From assembly GCF_018588885.1 (NCBI RefSeq), contig NZ_JAFFIW010000026.1, positions 1 through 64,000 on the forward strand: 64,000 nt of DNA, read 5' to 3'. A model generated the notes under the pieces. The model saw nothing but the letters and a program-made list of their open reading frames with translations. It had not been told where the DNA came from and made no database searches. Below, in pieces: positions 1 through 8,847 of this stretch. The stretch's first letter is position 1, and each line of letters begins with the position of its first letter. The translations under genes and the position numbers were made by a program. The DNA comes from Mesorhizobium sp. dw_380. GTDB taxonomy: Bacteria > Pseudomonadota > Alphaproteobacteria > Rhizobiales > Rhizobiaceae.

Positions 1-1894
1 CAACCGGAATGTCGTCAGTGACATTGACCTGAACCGTTGCGCTCGCCTGGTCACCATCCGTATCGGTGGCGACCACGTTGATGCCGGCCAGGTTGATGAC
101 GTTCTCACCACCCGCGTCCGGATGCGGGAAGTTGTCGAGCAGCGTCACATTGACTGTCGCGGACCCGTTAGTGCCCGCCAGGATCGGCAGCGACGGGGCA
201 ACCAGGTCGATCTGGATGGCATCGATGCCGTTGATCGAACCAATGATCTGCGTCGGGCCGGCCAGCGTCCAGACGATGTCGGCGCCAGCAACGCCGTTGA
301 CGTCCGCCGTGATCCCGGCAACCGACGTGAACGCCACTCCAGTGATATTGTCCGAACCGGCATGAAACGATACCGTTCCGCTGCCGTTCTCGACGTCGGT
401 CGCGGCCGCGCTGCCGGTCGCATTGGCGGTGCCGAGCCCTTCCTCGTCCACCGTGATGATCGCGTTTGTCACCACCGACGGGTCGGTGCCATCGTTGATG
501 GTGATATTCAGCGTCGTCTGCGAGGTGTCGCCGTCGCCGTCCGTCAGCGTGTAGGTGAAGGTGTCCGTCACCGGCGATGCGTTGCTGATGCTGGAATTGG
601 CGACGTAGCTGTAAGTCCCGTCCGGGCTCAGTGTCAGCGTGCCGTACTGGCCAACGACGTGAAAGTCGCCGCCCATGACCGTCGTTGCCCCGGCACCCGT
701 CGCTCCGCTTACCGAAGCGTCGTCGGCACCCTTGGTGTCGGCGCCGGCCGGATTGCCGTCGCTGCCAAGCCCGGTGATCACATTGCCGCTCACCGTGCCG
801 CCTTCGGTCACGCTGTCGGTGTCGGCAACGGCCGTCGGCACGTCGTCGACAATGGCGACTGCAAAGGTGGTGCTGGCCGAATCGCCGTCGACGTCAGTGA
901 CGGTGATTGTAAAATTGTCGGGAACCGTGTCGTTGGGATCAAATCCGGTTGTTTGAATCGGATGGGCGACCGACTCGGTGACCGTGTAATTGTATTCGAT
1001 AGCACCGGTGTTCGGATTGAAGGAGACGATCGTCAGGTAGCCGAAATCGCCCGGAATATGCTGACCGACGGTGGTGACGGTGACGCCGTTGATGACGATT
1101 GACCCGATACCGTCCGGCGCATCGACGCTGATCGTTCCGGTGCCGGAGGTTTCCGCGCTGCTCGGCGCGGCGCTGCCCGGCGATTGGCTCCCACCGCCAT
1201 CAAGACCCGTTTCGCTGGCTGCCTCGCCCGGGGCAAGCAACGACGTGGCCACTACCGACACGCCTCTGTCGACTAGCGAGGGAAACAGCTCGCGATGGTC
1301 CGGCTGGCCGAACGCCAGATCCGTCGGCGGCAACAGTGCCGAAAGGCCGAATCCGTCGCCGATGCCGCCGGGAGGCTGTTCGAAATTTCCGCCGGCGCTG
1401 CTCGGCGAGCCATTTCCGCCTGCCGAGATCGAGCCATCGGCGCCGAAGGCGACATCGACATGGCTTGCTTCCAGCGCCGCGATCAGGGCCACGCGCGGCA
1501 CCTCGACGTCGCCGATGAGGAAGGTCGGCACGTTGAGGGCGCCGTCCTTGATGACGATCACCGAACCGTCCGCCTGCTCGAGCACGAGGTTATGGCCGTC
1601 GACCTTGATGTTGTCGATCGAGGCATTGGCCGGAAGTTTCACCACATTGCTGGCGTCGGCTACATACTCATGCGATGCAGCCGGCGGCGGTGCCTTCGCC
1701 TCCGCGGGCGCTTCCGGCTTGACGGGCGCGCCGCTGCCGACATCGACGGGAACCGGTTCAGCGGCTGCCGGAGCGGCCTTCTGTGTCGAGGCTGCCTCCG
1801 CGACCTGGAACGCTGCCTGCGACTGCAGGCCGTTGTGTTCGGAATGCTCGTCCCAAGAATTAGAAACGGTGTCCAATTCGTTACTGTTCGCCAT
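1..1894 (-). CDS. Large LapA/VCBS-type adhesin, N-terminal part (runs off the window)
   Basis: The open frame starts at ATG 1894-1892 behind an AAGGGG ribosome site and stays open to the window edge, giving 631 residues of a longer protein. There is no Sec signal peptide, as expected for a type I substrate with a C-terminal signal that lies outside. Residues 1-75 are low-complexity and Ala/Pro-rich. Residues about 77-150 resemble the N-terminal retention module of LapA/BapA adhesins. Residues 169-205 carry the Gly-Ile-Gly-Asp and Leu-Leu-Pro-Pro-Thr stretch seen in BapA-like proteins. From about residue 250 there are VCBS-like beta-sandwich repeats with GTLTL..DGTYSY and DVDGDSA motifs. Di-alanine sites at 225-226 and 242-243 could be cut by the neighbouring protease. 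It is flanked by that protease and a dedicated exporter, which supports a cell-surface biofilm adhesin. The family call is good; the ligand is unknown. Confidence 0.85.
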   Translation of the reverse strand, partial: MANSNELDTVSNSWDEHSEHNGLQSQAAFQVAEAASTQKAAPAAAEPVPVDVGSGAPVKPEAPAEAKAPPPAASHEYVADASNVVKLPANASIDNIKVDGHNLVLEQADGSVIVIKDGALNVPTFLIGDVEVPRVALIAALEASHVDVAFGADGSISAGGNGSPSSAGGNFEQPPGGIGDGFGLSALLPPTDLAFGQPDHRELFPSLVDRGVSVVATSLLAPGEAASETGLDGGGSQSPGSAAPSSAETSGTGTISVDAPDGIGSIVINGVTVTTVGQHIPGDFGYLTIVSFNPNTGAIEYNYTVTESVAHPIQTTGFDPNDTVPDNFTITVTDVDGDSASTTFAVAIVDDVPTAVADTDSVTEGGTVSGNVITGLGSDGNPAGADTKGADDASVSGATGAGATTVMGGDFHVVGQYGTLTLSPDGTYSYVANSSISNASPVTDTFTYTLTDGDGDTSQTTLNITINDGTDPSVVTNAIITVDEEGLGTANATGSAAATDVENGSGTVSFHAGSDNITGVAFTSVAGITADVNGVAGADIVWTLAGPTQIIGSINGIDAIQIDLVAPSLPILAGTNGSATVNVTLLDNFPHPDAGGENVINLAGINVVATDTDGDQASATVQVNVTDDIPV

Positions 1895-1968
1895 AGCCAA
1901 ACCCCTTTGGTATTTCCCGGAAAGAGACAGTGGCCGCTTCTGCTTTGCAACCATCCTGCAATCTGTTT

Positions 1969-2038
1969 CATATATCCCGGTATGCTAATCTCGGCCTTTT
2001 TTACGCATGGTAAACCCGGCATATATAACGCGGTATGC
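1969..2038. promoter_or_regulatory. Direct repeat upstream of the adhesin gene, possible operator
   Basis: Two near-identical stretches, CATATATCCCGGTATGC (1969-1985) and CATATATAACGCGGTATGC (2020-2038), lie about 51 bp apart in the intergenic region between the adhesin and protease genes. The spacing is close to five helical turns, so a dimeric regulator could bind both. This is a visual match only; no binding protein is implied by the sequence. Confidence 0.3.
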
Positions 2039-2053
2039 GGAGGCCGACCTACG

Positions 2054-2072
2054 ACCCGTCTGGCGGGTTTTT
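2054..2072 (+). terminator. Short hairpin with T-run in the protease gene leader
   Basis: ACCCG and CGGGT form a 5-bp stem around a 5-nt loop and are followed by TTTT on the plus strand, about 145 bp before the protease start. No plus-strand gene ends upstream, so if it works it would act as a leader attenuator or block antisense transcription. The stem is short and the call is weak. Confidence 0.25.
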
Positions 2073-2217
2073 GGGTCCGTTCACTCGGTAAACAGAAGTA
2101 TAATGTTGTATAAAATTTTACACAAAATAGACGTTGCCAAGTACAGAAAAGTTACCCGCGTTCCTTTCCAATAATTTGAGGCGGAATTGATAGCGTCCAC
2201 AGTCAAAGGTGGGCGCT

Positions 2218-3156
2218 ATGAAAAAAGAGAAATCCGCACCGGGGGCGACAAGGCTTAAGGCGCTGCTGCTGGCAATCGGCATCATGAGCCTGCCGCAGCC
2301 ATCGTCGGCGAGCACTTTCCCGGCGAGCCTCGATCCTGCCGATGCGCTGCTGGCGACGATCGAAACGCCTCCCACTCTCGGCGGCATTTCGCTGCTGCGG
2401 CCGCAGCCCTGGCAGCCAGTCACGGCCTACAAAATCGGCATGGTTTTCGGCAGCTACGGTCCTGCTGATCAGGAAAACGGCTCTTCGACCGTGCAGGATA
2501 ATGCCGGGATCGATCCCATCAAGACGGCGGCGATCATTCCCGGCGTGTTCGGATCGGTTGCGCTGTCCATGCACAATTTCCCGGTTTCCGCGCGTTGGGC
2601 GCCGGTCTACAAGGCAATCGTCGATTGTTCCGCGGGCAGTGCGTGTGACGGCAAGAACAGTCTCTTTACCGCGATCGTCAATGCCGCCAAGGACAAGCCG
2701 TTCGTCGACAAGCTGTCCTTCATCAACTCGAGCATAAACCACGCGATCGCCTACAAGAAGGACATCGCGGTTTACGGCAAGCTCGACTACTGGGCCAAGC
2801 CTTCGGAAACTCTCGAGCGGCGGGCGGGGGACTGCGAGGATTTCGCCATTCTCAAGATGGCGGCGCTGCTGCGTGCCGGCATTCCGGCGCAGAGCATGTC
2901 GCTCGTCGTCTTGCAGGATCGCAAGCGCGGTTTCTTTCATGCTGTTCTGTCCGTCAGCACCGGAAGCGGTGTGTTCATTCTGGACAGTCTGAGCAACGTC
3001 GTCTCGCGCGACAGCGACCTCCCCGACTACGTGCCGTTGTATTCGTTCAGCACCGATCGCGCGTGGATCCACGGCGCCAGAGCCGGCGCGGCCCAAATCG
3101 CCGATATCAATGGCGGTCTTGCGACGGTCGCACCCGGAGAGGGCCTGCAGCCGTAG
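2218..3156 (+). CDS. LapG-type transglutaminase-like cysteine protease (BTLCP family)
   Basis: A 312-residue protein of the bacterial transglutaminase-like cysteine protease family. The ATG at 2218 is chosen over an in-frame GTG at 2209 because AAAGG lies 8 nt upstream of the ATG. Residues 1-30 are a signal peptide, so the enzyme should act in the periplasm. The catalytic triad is visible: Cys206 in GDCEDFA, His241 in FFHAVL and Asp256 in ILDSLS. In Pseudomonas, LapG cuts the N-terminus of the adhesin LapA at a di-alanine site and releases it from the cell. Divergent placement next to a LapA-like adhesin and a type I exporter makes the same role likely here. The c-di-GMP receptor LapD, which would control it, is not in the window. 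Confidence 0.85.
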   Translation: MKKEKSAPGATRLKALLLAIGIMSLPQPSSASTFPASLDPADALLATIETPPTLGGISLLRPQPWQPVTAYKIGMVFGSYGPADQENGSSTVQDNAGIDPIKTAAIIPGVFGSVALSMHNFPVSARWAPVYKAIVDCSAGSACDGKNSLFTAIVNAAKDKPFVDKLSFINSSINHAIAYKKDIAVYGKLDYWAKPSETLERRAGDCEDFAILKMAALLRAGIPAQSMSLVVLQDRKRGFFHAVLSVSTGSGVFILDSLSNVVSRDSDLPDYVPLYSFSTDRAWIHGARAGAAQIADINGGLATVAPGEGLQP

Positions 3157-3165
3157 CGGCAAGAC

Positions 3166-3194
3166 AAAGCGAAGCACCCGGTTCAGGTCGCTTT
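3166..3194. terminator. Bidirectional terminator hairpin between convergent genes
   Basis: AAAGCGA (3166-3172) pairs with TCGCTTT (3188-3194) around a 15-nt loop, in the 102-bp gap between the protease gene and the convergent RHH-PAS gene. The position fits a shared terminator, although the flanking T-runs are poor. Confidence 0.4.
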
Positions 3195-3258
3195 GGGTTC
3201 TTGTTCATGGGTGTGGCCTGGTCTTCGCCAAACCGATGGCAGTTTTGGCCGGCATGCA

Positions 3259-3900
3259 TCAGCCGCCGAAAACAAAGGCCATCAGCAGCTCCGGCTCGAG
3301 CACCGGCGCCCGCGCCGCGTTCAATTGCCCCCGGTAGCGGCGGTCGCCCGCGCCGATGACGAAACCAGTGGCCACCGGCATTTCGCCATTGGCATCGAGC
3401 CGCGCGAAAATGTCGGCGACATTGAGGTCCAGCGCCAGCTTCAGATCGTGGCGCGCATCTTCGTTCGGCGCCGCCGGCAATTGACGCCTGACCAGCTGCT
3501 GGAACGGCGCATTGAAGGTCAGGATCTTCTTCGACGATGACAGCGCGAAGGCCGGTGACGGGCAGGCGACCAGAATGGCGTTGATCGTTTTGATCGATGC
3601 AAGCCTTCGCAAGGTCTGGTTTTCCTCGGCCAATCCGCGCATGCAGGCCACCCGGATTGCCGATGTCAGGTTTCCGGTGTTGGCATGGCTCTCGGCGATC
3701 TCGTCGATCAGCATGCCGATGGTGCATTTGCGGCTTTCGGCCATCTGCTTCAGAGAGGTCCAGAACGCCCGCTCCAGACGAATGCCGCGCCGCGTGCCGC
3801 CACGCGCTACAACCCGGAATTCCAGCCCGAAATCTTCTGTCGCCAGGGGCGGAAGCAGCCGGTCGCGGTCGGCAAGAGGGGAAGCGGCGCTATCGTTCAC
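3259..3900 (-). CDS. Ribbon-helix-helix (RHH_4) protein with PAS-like C-terminal domain
   Basis: A 213-residue protein, last gene of the type I secretion operon. The GTG start at 3900 overlaps the end of the HlyD gene by 11 bp, so the two are translationally coupled. Residues about 27-85 match the RHH_4 fold: a strand (EFRVV), basic residues, then an amphipathic helix beginning LERAFWTSLKQMAES. The C-terminal part (about 85-213) has a PAS-like pattern with a hydrophobic core and a final ELLMAFVFGG strand. RHH_4 proteins are usually short and single-domain, so this fusion is unusual. It may be a regulator of adhesin export or expression that senses something through the PAS part, but no target or ligand can be read from the sequence. 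Confidence 0.6.
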   Translation of the reverse strand: MNDSAASPLADRDRLLPPLATEDFGLEFRVVARGGTRRGIRLERAFWTSLKQMAESRKCTIGMLIDEIAESHANTGNLTSAIRVACMRGLAEENQTLRRLASIKTINAILVACPSPAFALSSSKKILTFNAPFQQLVRRQLPAAPNEDARHDLKLALDLNVADIFARLDANGEMPVATGFVIGAGDRRYRGQLNAARAPVLEPELLMAFVFGG

Positions 3901-5179
3901 TCATCGCCTCCTCGCGTGCCTTGTTGATCGGCTTCAGCAGATAGGTGAGGATCGTTTTGCGTCCGGTCTTGATGTCGACCGTACAAATCATGCCGGGGAT
4001 GATCGAATAGGTCTTGCCGTCCCGCGTCAATGTCGACCTCTCGGTTGCGACACGGACCTGATAGTAGGGCTCGCCCGTCTTCTGGTCCACCAGGCTGTCG
4101 GCGGTGATGTTCGAGACTTTGCCCTCGATGCCACCGAAGATCGAGAAATCATAGGCGGTTACCTTGATCAGCGCGTCCTGGCCCGGACGGATGAAGGCAA
4201 CATCTCGCGGTGAAACCCGCGCTTCGACCAGCAGGGTCTCGGAAGTTGGCACGATGCCCGCCACGACTGCGCCGGGCTGCACGAAGGCGCCAAGCGTGTT
4301 GACGTCAAGCGTGTTGACGATCCCGTCGACAGGGGAGCGGATATCCGTGCGCGCCACCTTGTCGGTGGCGCCGCGTATGGTCTCGTCGACGACCGAAAGA
4401 TCGGCCAGCGCCTGCGTCAGGTCACTCAGCGCTTCTTGTTGTAGCTGCAGGCCGAGTTCGTTGACCTGAAGCTGGGCCTCCGTGATGGCCGACTTGGCTT
4501 TCTTGATCGTTTCTCCAGCGAGCGTCAGCTGACCGTTGAGCTCGGTCAGCTCGCGCTCGACGCGGAGCTGCTCGGTTCGCGCCATCAGACCCTTCTTGAC
4601 CATCGATTCGACCAGCTTTGCCTCCTGGTCACTGACGGCGAGATTCTTCGTGAGGCGATCGGAATTGGCGGTGGCTTCGTCCAATTCCTTCTCGCGCTGG
4701 TCGAGGCGCGACTTGAGAACCGACAGCTTGACTTCGAAGTTGTCGCGGCGGGCGACGAGTAGCTTCTGCTCGTTGTCGCAGATTTCCGGCGCCACCTTCT
4801 GGATTTCGGACGGACAGGGAAATGCGCCTTCGAGATTGCCGGTCTGTTCGAATTTGAGCCGGGCAATGCGCGTCTGCAGGGCCCGCGCCTTGGCCTGCTG
4901 TTCGCCGAGGCTGGAGGTGTTGAACGTATTGTCGAGACGGATGATGAGGTCGTTCTTCTTGACGACCTGCCCGATCGTCACGGCAATTTCCTGAACAACG
5001 CCCGGCTCGCTGGCCTGGATGATCTGGGTCTTCGAGGCGGGTATGATCTTGCCGTCGCCGCGTGCGATTTCATCGACCTCGGCATAGGACGCCCAGGCGA
5101 CCGAACTCACAAAAAGCGCGCCGATGATCAATATGGATGCCGACGCAAAAAGCGGCGGCCGGTCTTCCCTGGCAAGCAT
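3890..5179 (-). CDS. Type I secretion periplasmic adaptor (HlyD/LapC family)
   Basis: A 429-residue membrane fusion protein that links the inner-membrane ABC exporter to the TolC channel. There is one N-terminal membrane segment (residues about 13-31, ending SSVAWASYAEVDE). A first biotinyl-lipoyl half follows (GDGKIIPASKTQIIQ), then a long alpha-helical hairpin with coiled-coil character (about 95-270), the second lipoyl half (DIRSPVDGIVNTLDVN) and a beta-barrel domain. The length is normal for the HlyD family. It lies 46 bp downstream of the ABC exporter gene and overlaps the RHH-PAS gene, forming a single minus-strand operon. Confidence 0.92.
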   Translation of the reverse strand: MLAREDRPPLFASASILIIGALFVSSVAWASYAEVDEIARGDGKIIPASKTQIIQASEPGVVQEIAVTIGQVVKKNDLIIRLDNTFNTSSLGEQQAKARALQTRIARLKFEQTGNLEGAFPCPSEIQKVAPEICDNEQKLLVARRDNFEVKLSVLKSRLDQREKELDEATANSDRLTKNLAVSDQEAKLVESMVKKGLMARTEQLRVERELTELNGQLTLAGETIKKAKSAITEAQLQVNELGLQLQQEALSDLTQALADLSVVDETIRGATDKVARTDIRSPVDGIVNTLDVNTLGAFVQPGAVVAGIVPTSETLLVEARVSPRDVAFIRPGQDALIKVTAYDFSIFGGIEGKVSNITADSLVDQKTGEPYYQVRVATERSTLTRDGKTYSIIPGMICTVDIKTGRKTILTYLLKPINKAREEAMSER

Positions 5180-5225
5180 TTCCTACGCCCCAACGTACTG
5201 AATATGTTCAATAAGTCTTTTTCTG

Positions 5226-7358
5226 TCAGGCGCTTGTTTTCTGCAGCGCCTGTATCACTTGGTCCTTCGGTCCATCGGCGACGATCTTGCCCTGCTCGAT
5301 GACAATGAGTCGGTCGGCCAGTTCGAGCATGCTGAAGCGATGCGTTGAAACGATCAGCGTGGTGTTTCGATCGAAAGCCACCTTGAGCTGCTTGATCAGC
5401 TGCCGCTCCGAAGCCAGATCCATCGAGCCCGACGGCTCGTCCAGGAACACGATTTTCGGTTTGGTCAGCAACAGCCGGGCAATCGCCATCGTCTGTCTCT
5501 GGCCGCCCGAGAGATTGGTGCCGCGCTCGCCGACATTCATGTCGTAGCCACGCGGGTGGCGGGAGACGAAATCGTCGACACCCGCGGCCTTGGCCGCCTC
5601 GACGATCTGCTCATCGGTCGCCTCCGGACATGCCATCAGGAGATTTTCCTTGATAGTGCCCGAAAACAGATCATTGGCCTGCGCGACGATCCCGACGGCG
5701 GCGCGAACCTCCGAGGGGTGGTATTGGCGGATGTCGATACCGTCCAGCAGCAACTCGCCCGAGCTCGGCAGGAAAAGCCTGCCAATCAGCCGGCCCATGG
5801 TTGTCTTTCCCGACCCTATGCGGCCGATGATGCCGATCCGCTCGCCCGGCTTCACCGAGAAATTCAGACCGGTCAGGACCTCATTTTCGGAGCCCGGATA
5901 GACAAAGCCGACATTCCTGAACACCATGGCGCCATTGCGGATGGGCCGGTTGACGAAACCCACCGTATCGGGGCGGTCCTCCGGCTGCGCCATGATCGAG
6001 TTCACCATGCGCAGGGAGAGCATGGCCTGGCGAAGCCTGGACAAGGTGATGGCGATCTGGCCGAGCGGAGCCACGGCGCGGCCCGCCAGCATGACGGTGC
6101 CGATGATGGCTCCGGTGGAGACATGCCCTTCCGAGAAGGCGTAGGCACCGGCCACGATCAGGGCGACGGTGACCATCTGCTGGATGGCCTGCGTTATATT
6201 GCCGGCGGCCGCCGAAAGCTGCTTGATCTTCTCGGACGTGTTGGACGCATTCTTGGAATGCTCTCCCCACTTTCGCAACAGATAGGCCTCGGCCCGCAGC
6301 GACTTGATCGTCTCCAGCGTGGAGATGGATTCGACCAGCAGCGCCTGCCGTTGCGAGGCCTCGTTCATTGAGGCGGCGACACGCTTCCCGATTTGCCGCT
6401 GCGTGATCAGTCCGACGATCACGGAGGCGACGAAGGCCAGCGCCGGTATGATGACCAGCCAGCCGCCTATCGCATAGATGACAAGAAGGAAGACGAAGAC
6501 GAAGGCGGTGTCGATGAACACGCTGATGGTGTTCGACGTGAAGAATTCGCGCACGAATTCATACTGCGTCACCCGATTTGCGTATTCGCCCGTCGAGCCG
6601 GGCCGTGCCGACAGGGACGAGTTCAGCACTTTCTCGAACAGCAGATAGGAGATGCGCAGATCCGCCTTGCGCCCGGCATAGTCGATGAGGGACGCCCTGG
6701 CGGTCTTCAAAAGCAGGTCGAACAGGATGACCGCACCGATGCCGATCGACAGGACCCAGAGCGTCGATATTGCCTTGTTCGGCAATATCCTGTCGTAGAC
6801 GTTCATGGTGAAGATCGGCGAGGCGATGGCCAGGAGATTGATGAATATCGCCGACAGGATAACCTTCGAATAGGTGCGCCAGAACGGGCCCATTGTTCCC
6901 GTCAGCCAATGTCGCCGCTCGATCTTCGGCGCCGAACCGACGTTCATTCCTTCGGTGGCGTTGGCATAGGTTAGCGAGAAGGAAACGCCGCCGCTGATGG
7001 TGCTGGCGGCCAACTCGGATTTCGCAAGGGTTACGCGGCCGTCTTCCTGGGGAGCGGTCGAGAATGCGCCGTCCTCGGTTTCGGCCAGCAGGGCAACAGG
7101 CAATTGGCTAACGCGAAACACAATGGCAGGGAGGTCGATGCGCCCCCGAAGAAAGTCACGATGGCTGAATTCGGTGATTTCAAGGCCGATGCGCTCGGCA
7201 AGATGCCGGATGGCGTCGATGTCGATTTGCGTGTCCGACAGCGGCACGCCGGCGAACAGCACGGTTGGCGCGCTCGGCCTGCCGAGATATCCGGCAATGG
7301 CCGAGAAGCAGGCCTTGAACGCCTCCTTCGGGGAGAGGATGTTGGGTTGCTGGTTCAC
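5226..7358 (-). CDS. Type I secretion ABC transporter, permease-ATPase (LapB-like)
   Basis: A 710-residue exporter half-transporter. Residues about 1-150 look like a C39-peptidase-like domain without an obvious catalytic cysteine, as in HlyB/LapB, where it docks the substrate rather than cutting it. Residues about 165-440 form the six-helix ABC membrane domain. The nucleotide-binding domain follows, with Walker A (GRIGSGKTT), Q-loop (VAQANDLF), signature (NLSGGQRQT), Walker B (KIVFLDEPSG) and the switch histidine in STHRFSM. The long type with an N-terminal domain is the one used by giant LapA-like adhesins, which fits the neighbour at 1-1894. It sits 40 bp after the TolC gene. Confidence 0.93.
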   Translation of the reverse strand: MNQQPNILSPKEAFKACFSAIAGYLGRPSAPTVLFAGVPLSDTQIDIDAIRHLAERIGLEITEFSHRDFLRGRIDLPAIVFRVSQLPVALLAETEDGAFSTAPQEDGRVTLAKSELAASTISGGVSFSLTYANATEGMNVGSAPKIERRHWLTGTMGPFWRTYSKVILSAIFINLLAIASPIFTMNVYDRILPNKAISTLWVLSIGIGAVILFDLLLKTARASLIDYAGRKADLRISYLLFEKVLNSSLSARPGSTGEYANRVTQYEFVREFFTSNTISVFIDTAFVFVFLLVIYAIGGWLVIIPALAFVASVIVGLITQRQIGKRVAASMNEASQRQALLVESISTLETIKSLRAEAYLLRKWGEHSKNASNTSEKIKQLSAAAGNITQAIQQMVTVALIVAGAYAFSEGHVSTGAIIGTVMLAGRAVAPLGQIAITLSRLRQAMLSLRMVNSIMAQPEDRPDTVGFVNRPIRNGAMVFRNVGFVYPGSENEVLTGLNFSVKPGERIGIIGRIGSGKTTMGRLIGRLFLPSSGELLLDGIDIRQYHPSEVRAAVGIVAQANDLFSGTIKENLLMACPEATDEQIVEAAKAAGVDDFVSRHPRGYDMNVGERGTNLSGGQRQTMAIARLLLTKPKIVFLDEPSGSMDLASERQLIKQLKVAFDRNTTLIVSTHRFSMLELADRLIVIEQGKIVADGPKDQVIQALQKTSA

Positions 7359-7398
7359 GATCCGCCCATTGGGACTTTCGATCGATCCTTACATCCGC

Positions 7399-8847
7399 TT
7401 ACTTTTTCCTGACCGGTGCCAGGATATCGAACGGCAGGTCATTCTTCTGTTCTGAAGGGGTCCGCGCATAGGTTTCGGTGTCCGCCGTTTCCGGTGTCGC
7501 GAACTCGGTGCGTGCGTAAGCCGCGGCCTGCTTTGGCGGGTGAATATCCATCGTCCTCAGCAACTGCCCGGTCGCAGCCAGAAGCCGATATTGGGCGAAA
7601 AGGGATGCGTAGGACGCGGTGTCCGCCAGCGTCGCTGTGTTGAAACGCGTATTCTGCGCATCCAGAACATCGAGTAGCGAGCGCTGCCCGACCTTGAATT
7701 GCTCGCGATAAGACGCAACCAGCTTCTCGCTGGAAGCGGCTTGCAGCTTCAGGGTCTTTGCCAGATCGGCTTGCCGGAAGCGACGATCCCAGGATGTGCG
7801 AACGGCTTCTTCGATCTCCCGCAGCACCTGATGCAGCGCAAGCCGCTGTTCGCTGGCGCGGCGGATTTGTTCCTGCTCATTGGCTTTGTCGATGCCGCCC
7901 CGGTACAGGTTCCAGCGCAGCACAAGGCGTGCTTGCAGGTCGGACGTGTCTCCATTGTCGCCGTCAATGTCGTAGCCGGCCCGGGCAGTGCCTTCGGCGA
8001 CGATCGACGGACCATATTTCGCCCGGGCCGCGTCCACCAGGGAAGCTGCCGCGGAAATATCGCTATTGGCCATATGGACGCGCGGGTTGTTCTCGCGCGC
8101 AAGTCCGATTGCATCGTCCAGGGACCTCGGCAGCGCGGACGAAACATCGCCCGGCCTCGACGCATTGGTCAGCGGTTTACCGACAGTCTTGAAGAACCGT
8201 ATCCTCGAGGCTTCCAGTTCTTCCGAGGCTTCCTGCATGCGGGCCTTGGCTGCAAACAGCCGCTCCTCGGCCTGTTGCCGGTCGGCTTCATTCAACCCGC
8301 CGCCCGCGATACCTTCCTGGATGTCGTGGAGAATCGCCTGATGGAAGCCCAGGTTCTTCTTTGCCTCCACCACGATCGAGCCCTGAAGCATGTATTCGAG
8401 ATAGTCCTGGACAACTGAGAGCCCGATGAATTCAGACCGCTCCAGCACACGAAAGGACGCGCCGTCGACGCGCGAGGCTTGACGGTTCAGCTCGGCTCTT
8501 CTTGCACCGCTGTCATATACCGTCTGCGAAACTGTCAGGTCGGTTTCCGCGGGATAAAGCGCGTCATGCTCGATAGAGAGCGCGCGCCGGGAGGAGTTGT
8601 CCAGACGACGAGCACCACCCGACGCCTCCAGATCCAGGCTGGGCAGATAGAGCCCTTTGGCCTGACGCAACTCGAACTCGATTGCTTCGCGATTTTCTAT
8701 GGCCTGGCCGATCTCGGGGTTGGATTCGACGGCAACCGCCACCGCTTCCTTGAGCGTAAGCGCACTGGCACTTGCGCAGGTCAGCATCGTAGCCGCCATC
8801 AAAAGACCAAGGCGCTTGCCCATGGCTGACATGCTTGTCGTATTCAT
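7399..8847 (-). CDS. TolC-family outer membrane channel of the type I system
   Basis: A 482-residue outer-membrane efflux protein, first gene of the minus-strand export operon. The N-terminus has a Sec signal peptide (residues about 1-29, ending CASASA before LTLKEAVAVAVESNP, the typical first helix of TolC). Two outer-membrane-efflux repeats follow, with the conserved second-repeat pattern RQADLAKTLKLQAASSEKLV and SLLDVLDAQNTRFN. The tail after residue 440 is charged and probably periplasmic. It supplies the exit channel for the exporter and adaptor encoded just downstream. Its promoter must lie in the 8848-9300 gap. Confidence 0.92.
   Translation of the reverse strand: MNTTSMSAMGKRLGLLMAATMLTCASASALTLKEAVAVAVESNPEIGQAIENREAIEFELRQAKGLYLPSLDLEASGGARRLDNSSRRALSIEHDALYPAETDLTVSQTVYDSGARRAELNRQASRVDGASFRVLERSEFIGLSVVQDYLEYMLQGSIVVEAKKNLGFHQAILHDIQEGIAGGGLNEADRQQAEERLFAAKARMQEASEELEASRIRFFKTVGKPLTNASRPGDVSSALPRSLDDAIGLARENNPRVHMANSDISAAASLVDAARAKYGPSIVAEGTARAGYDIDGDNGDTSDLQARLVLRWNLYRGGIDKANEQEQIRRASEQRLALHQVLREIEEAVRTSWDRRFRQADLAKTLKLQAASSEKLVASYREQFKVGQRSLLDVLDAQNTRFNTATLADTASYASLFAQYRLLAATGQLLRTMDIHPPKQAAAYARTEFATPETADTETYARTPSEQKNDLPFDILAPVRKK

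Noticed and set aside
122..1102. Long plus-strand open frames over 66-2113
   Set aside because: They are antisense shadows of the adhesin gene. Their translations are Arg/Gly/Asp-rich without domains, while the minus-strand frame shows clear VCBS repeats.
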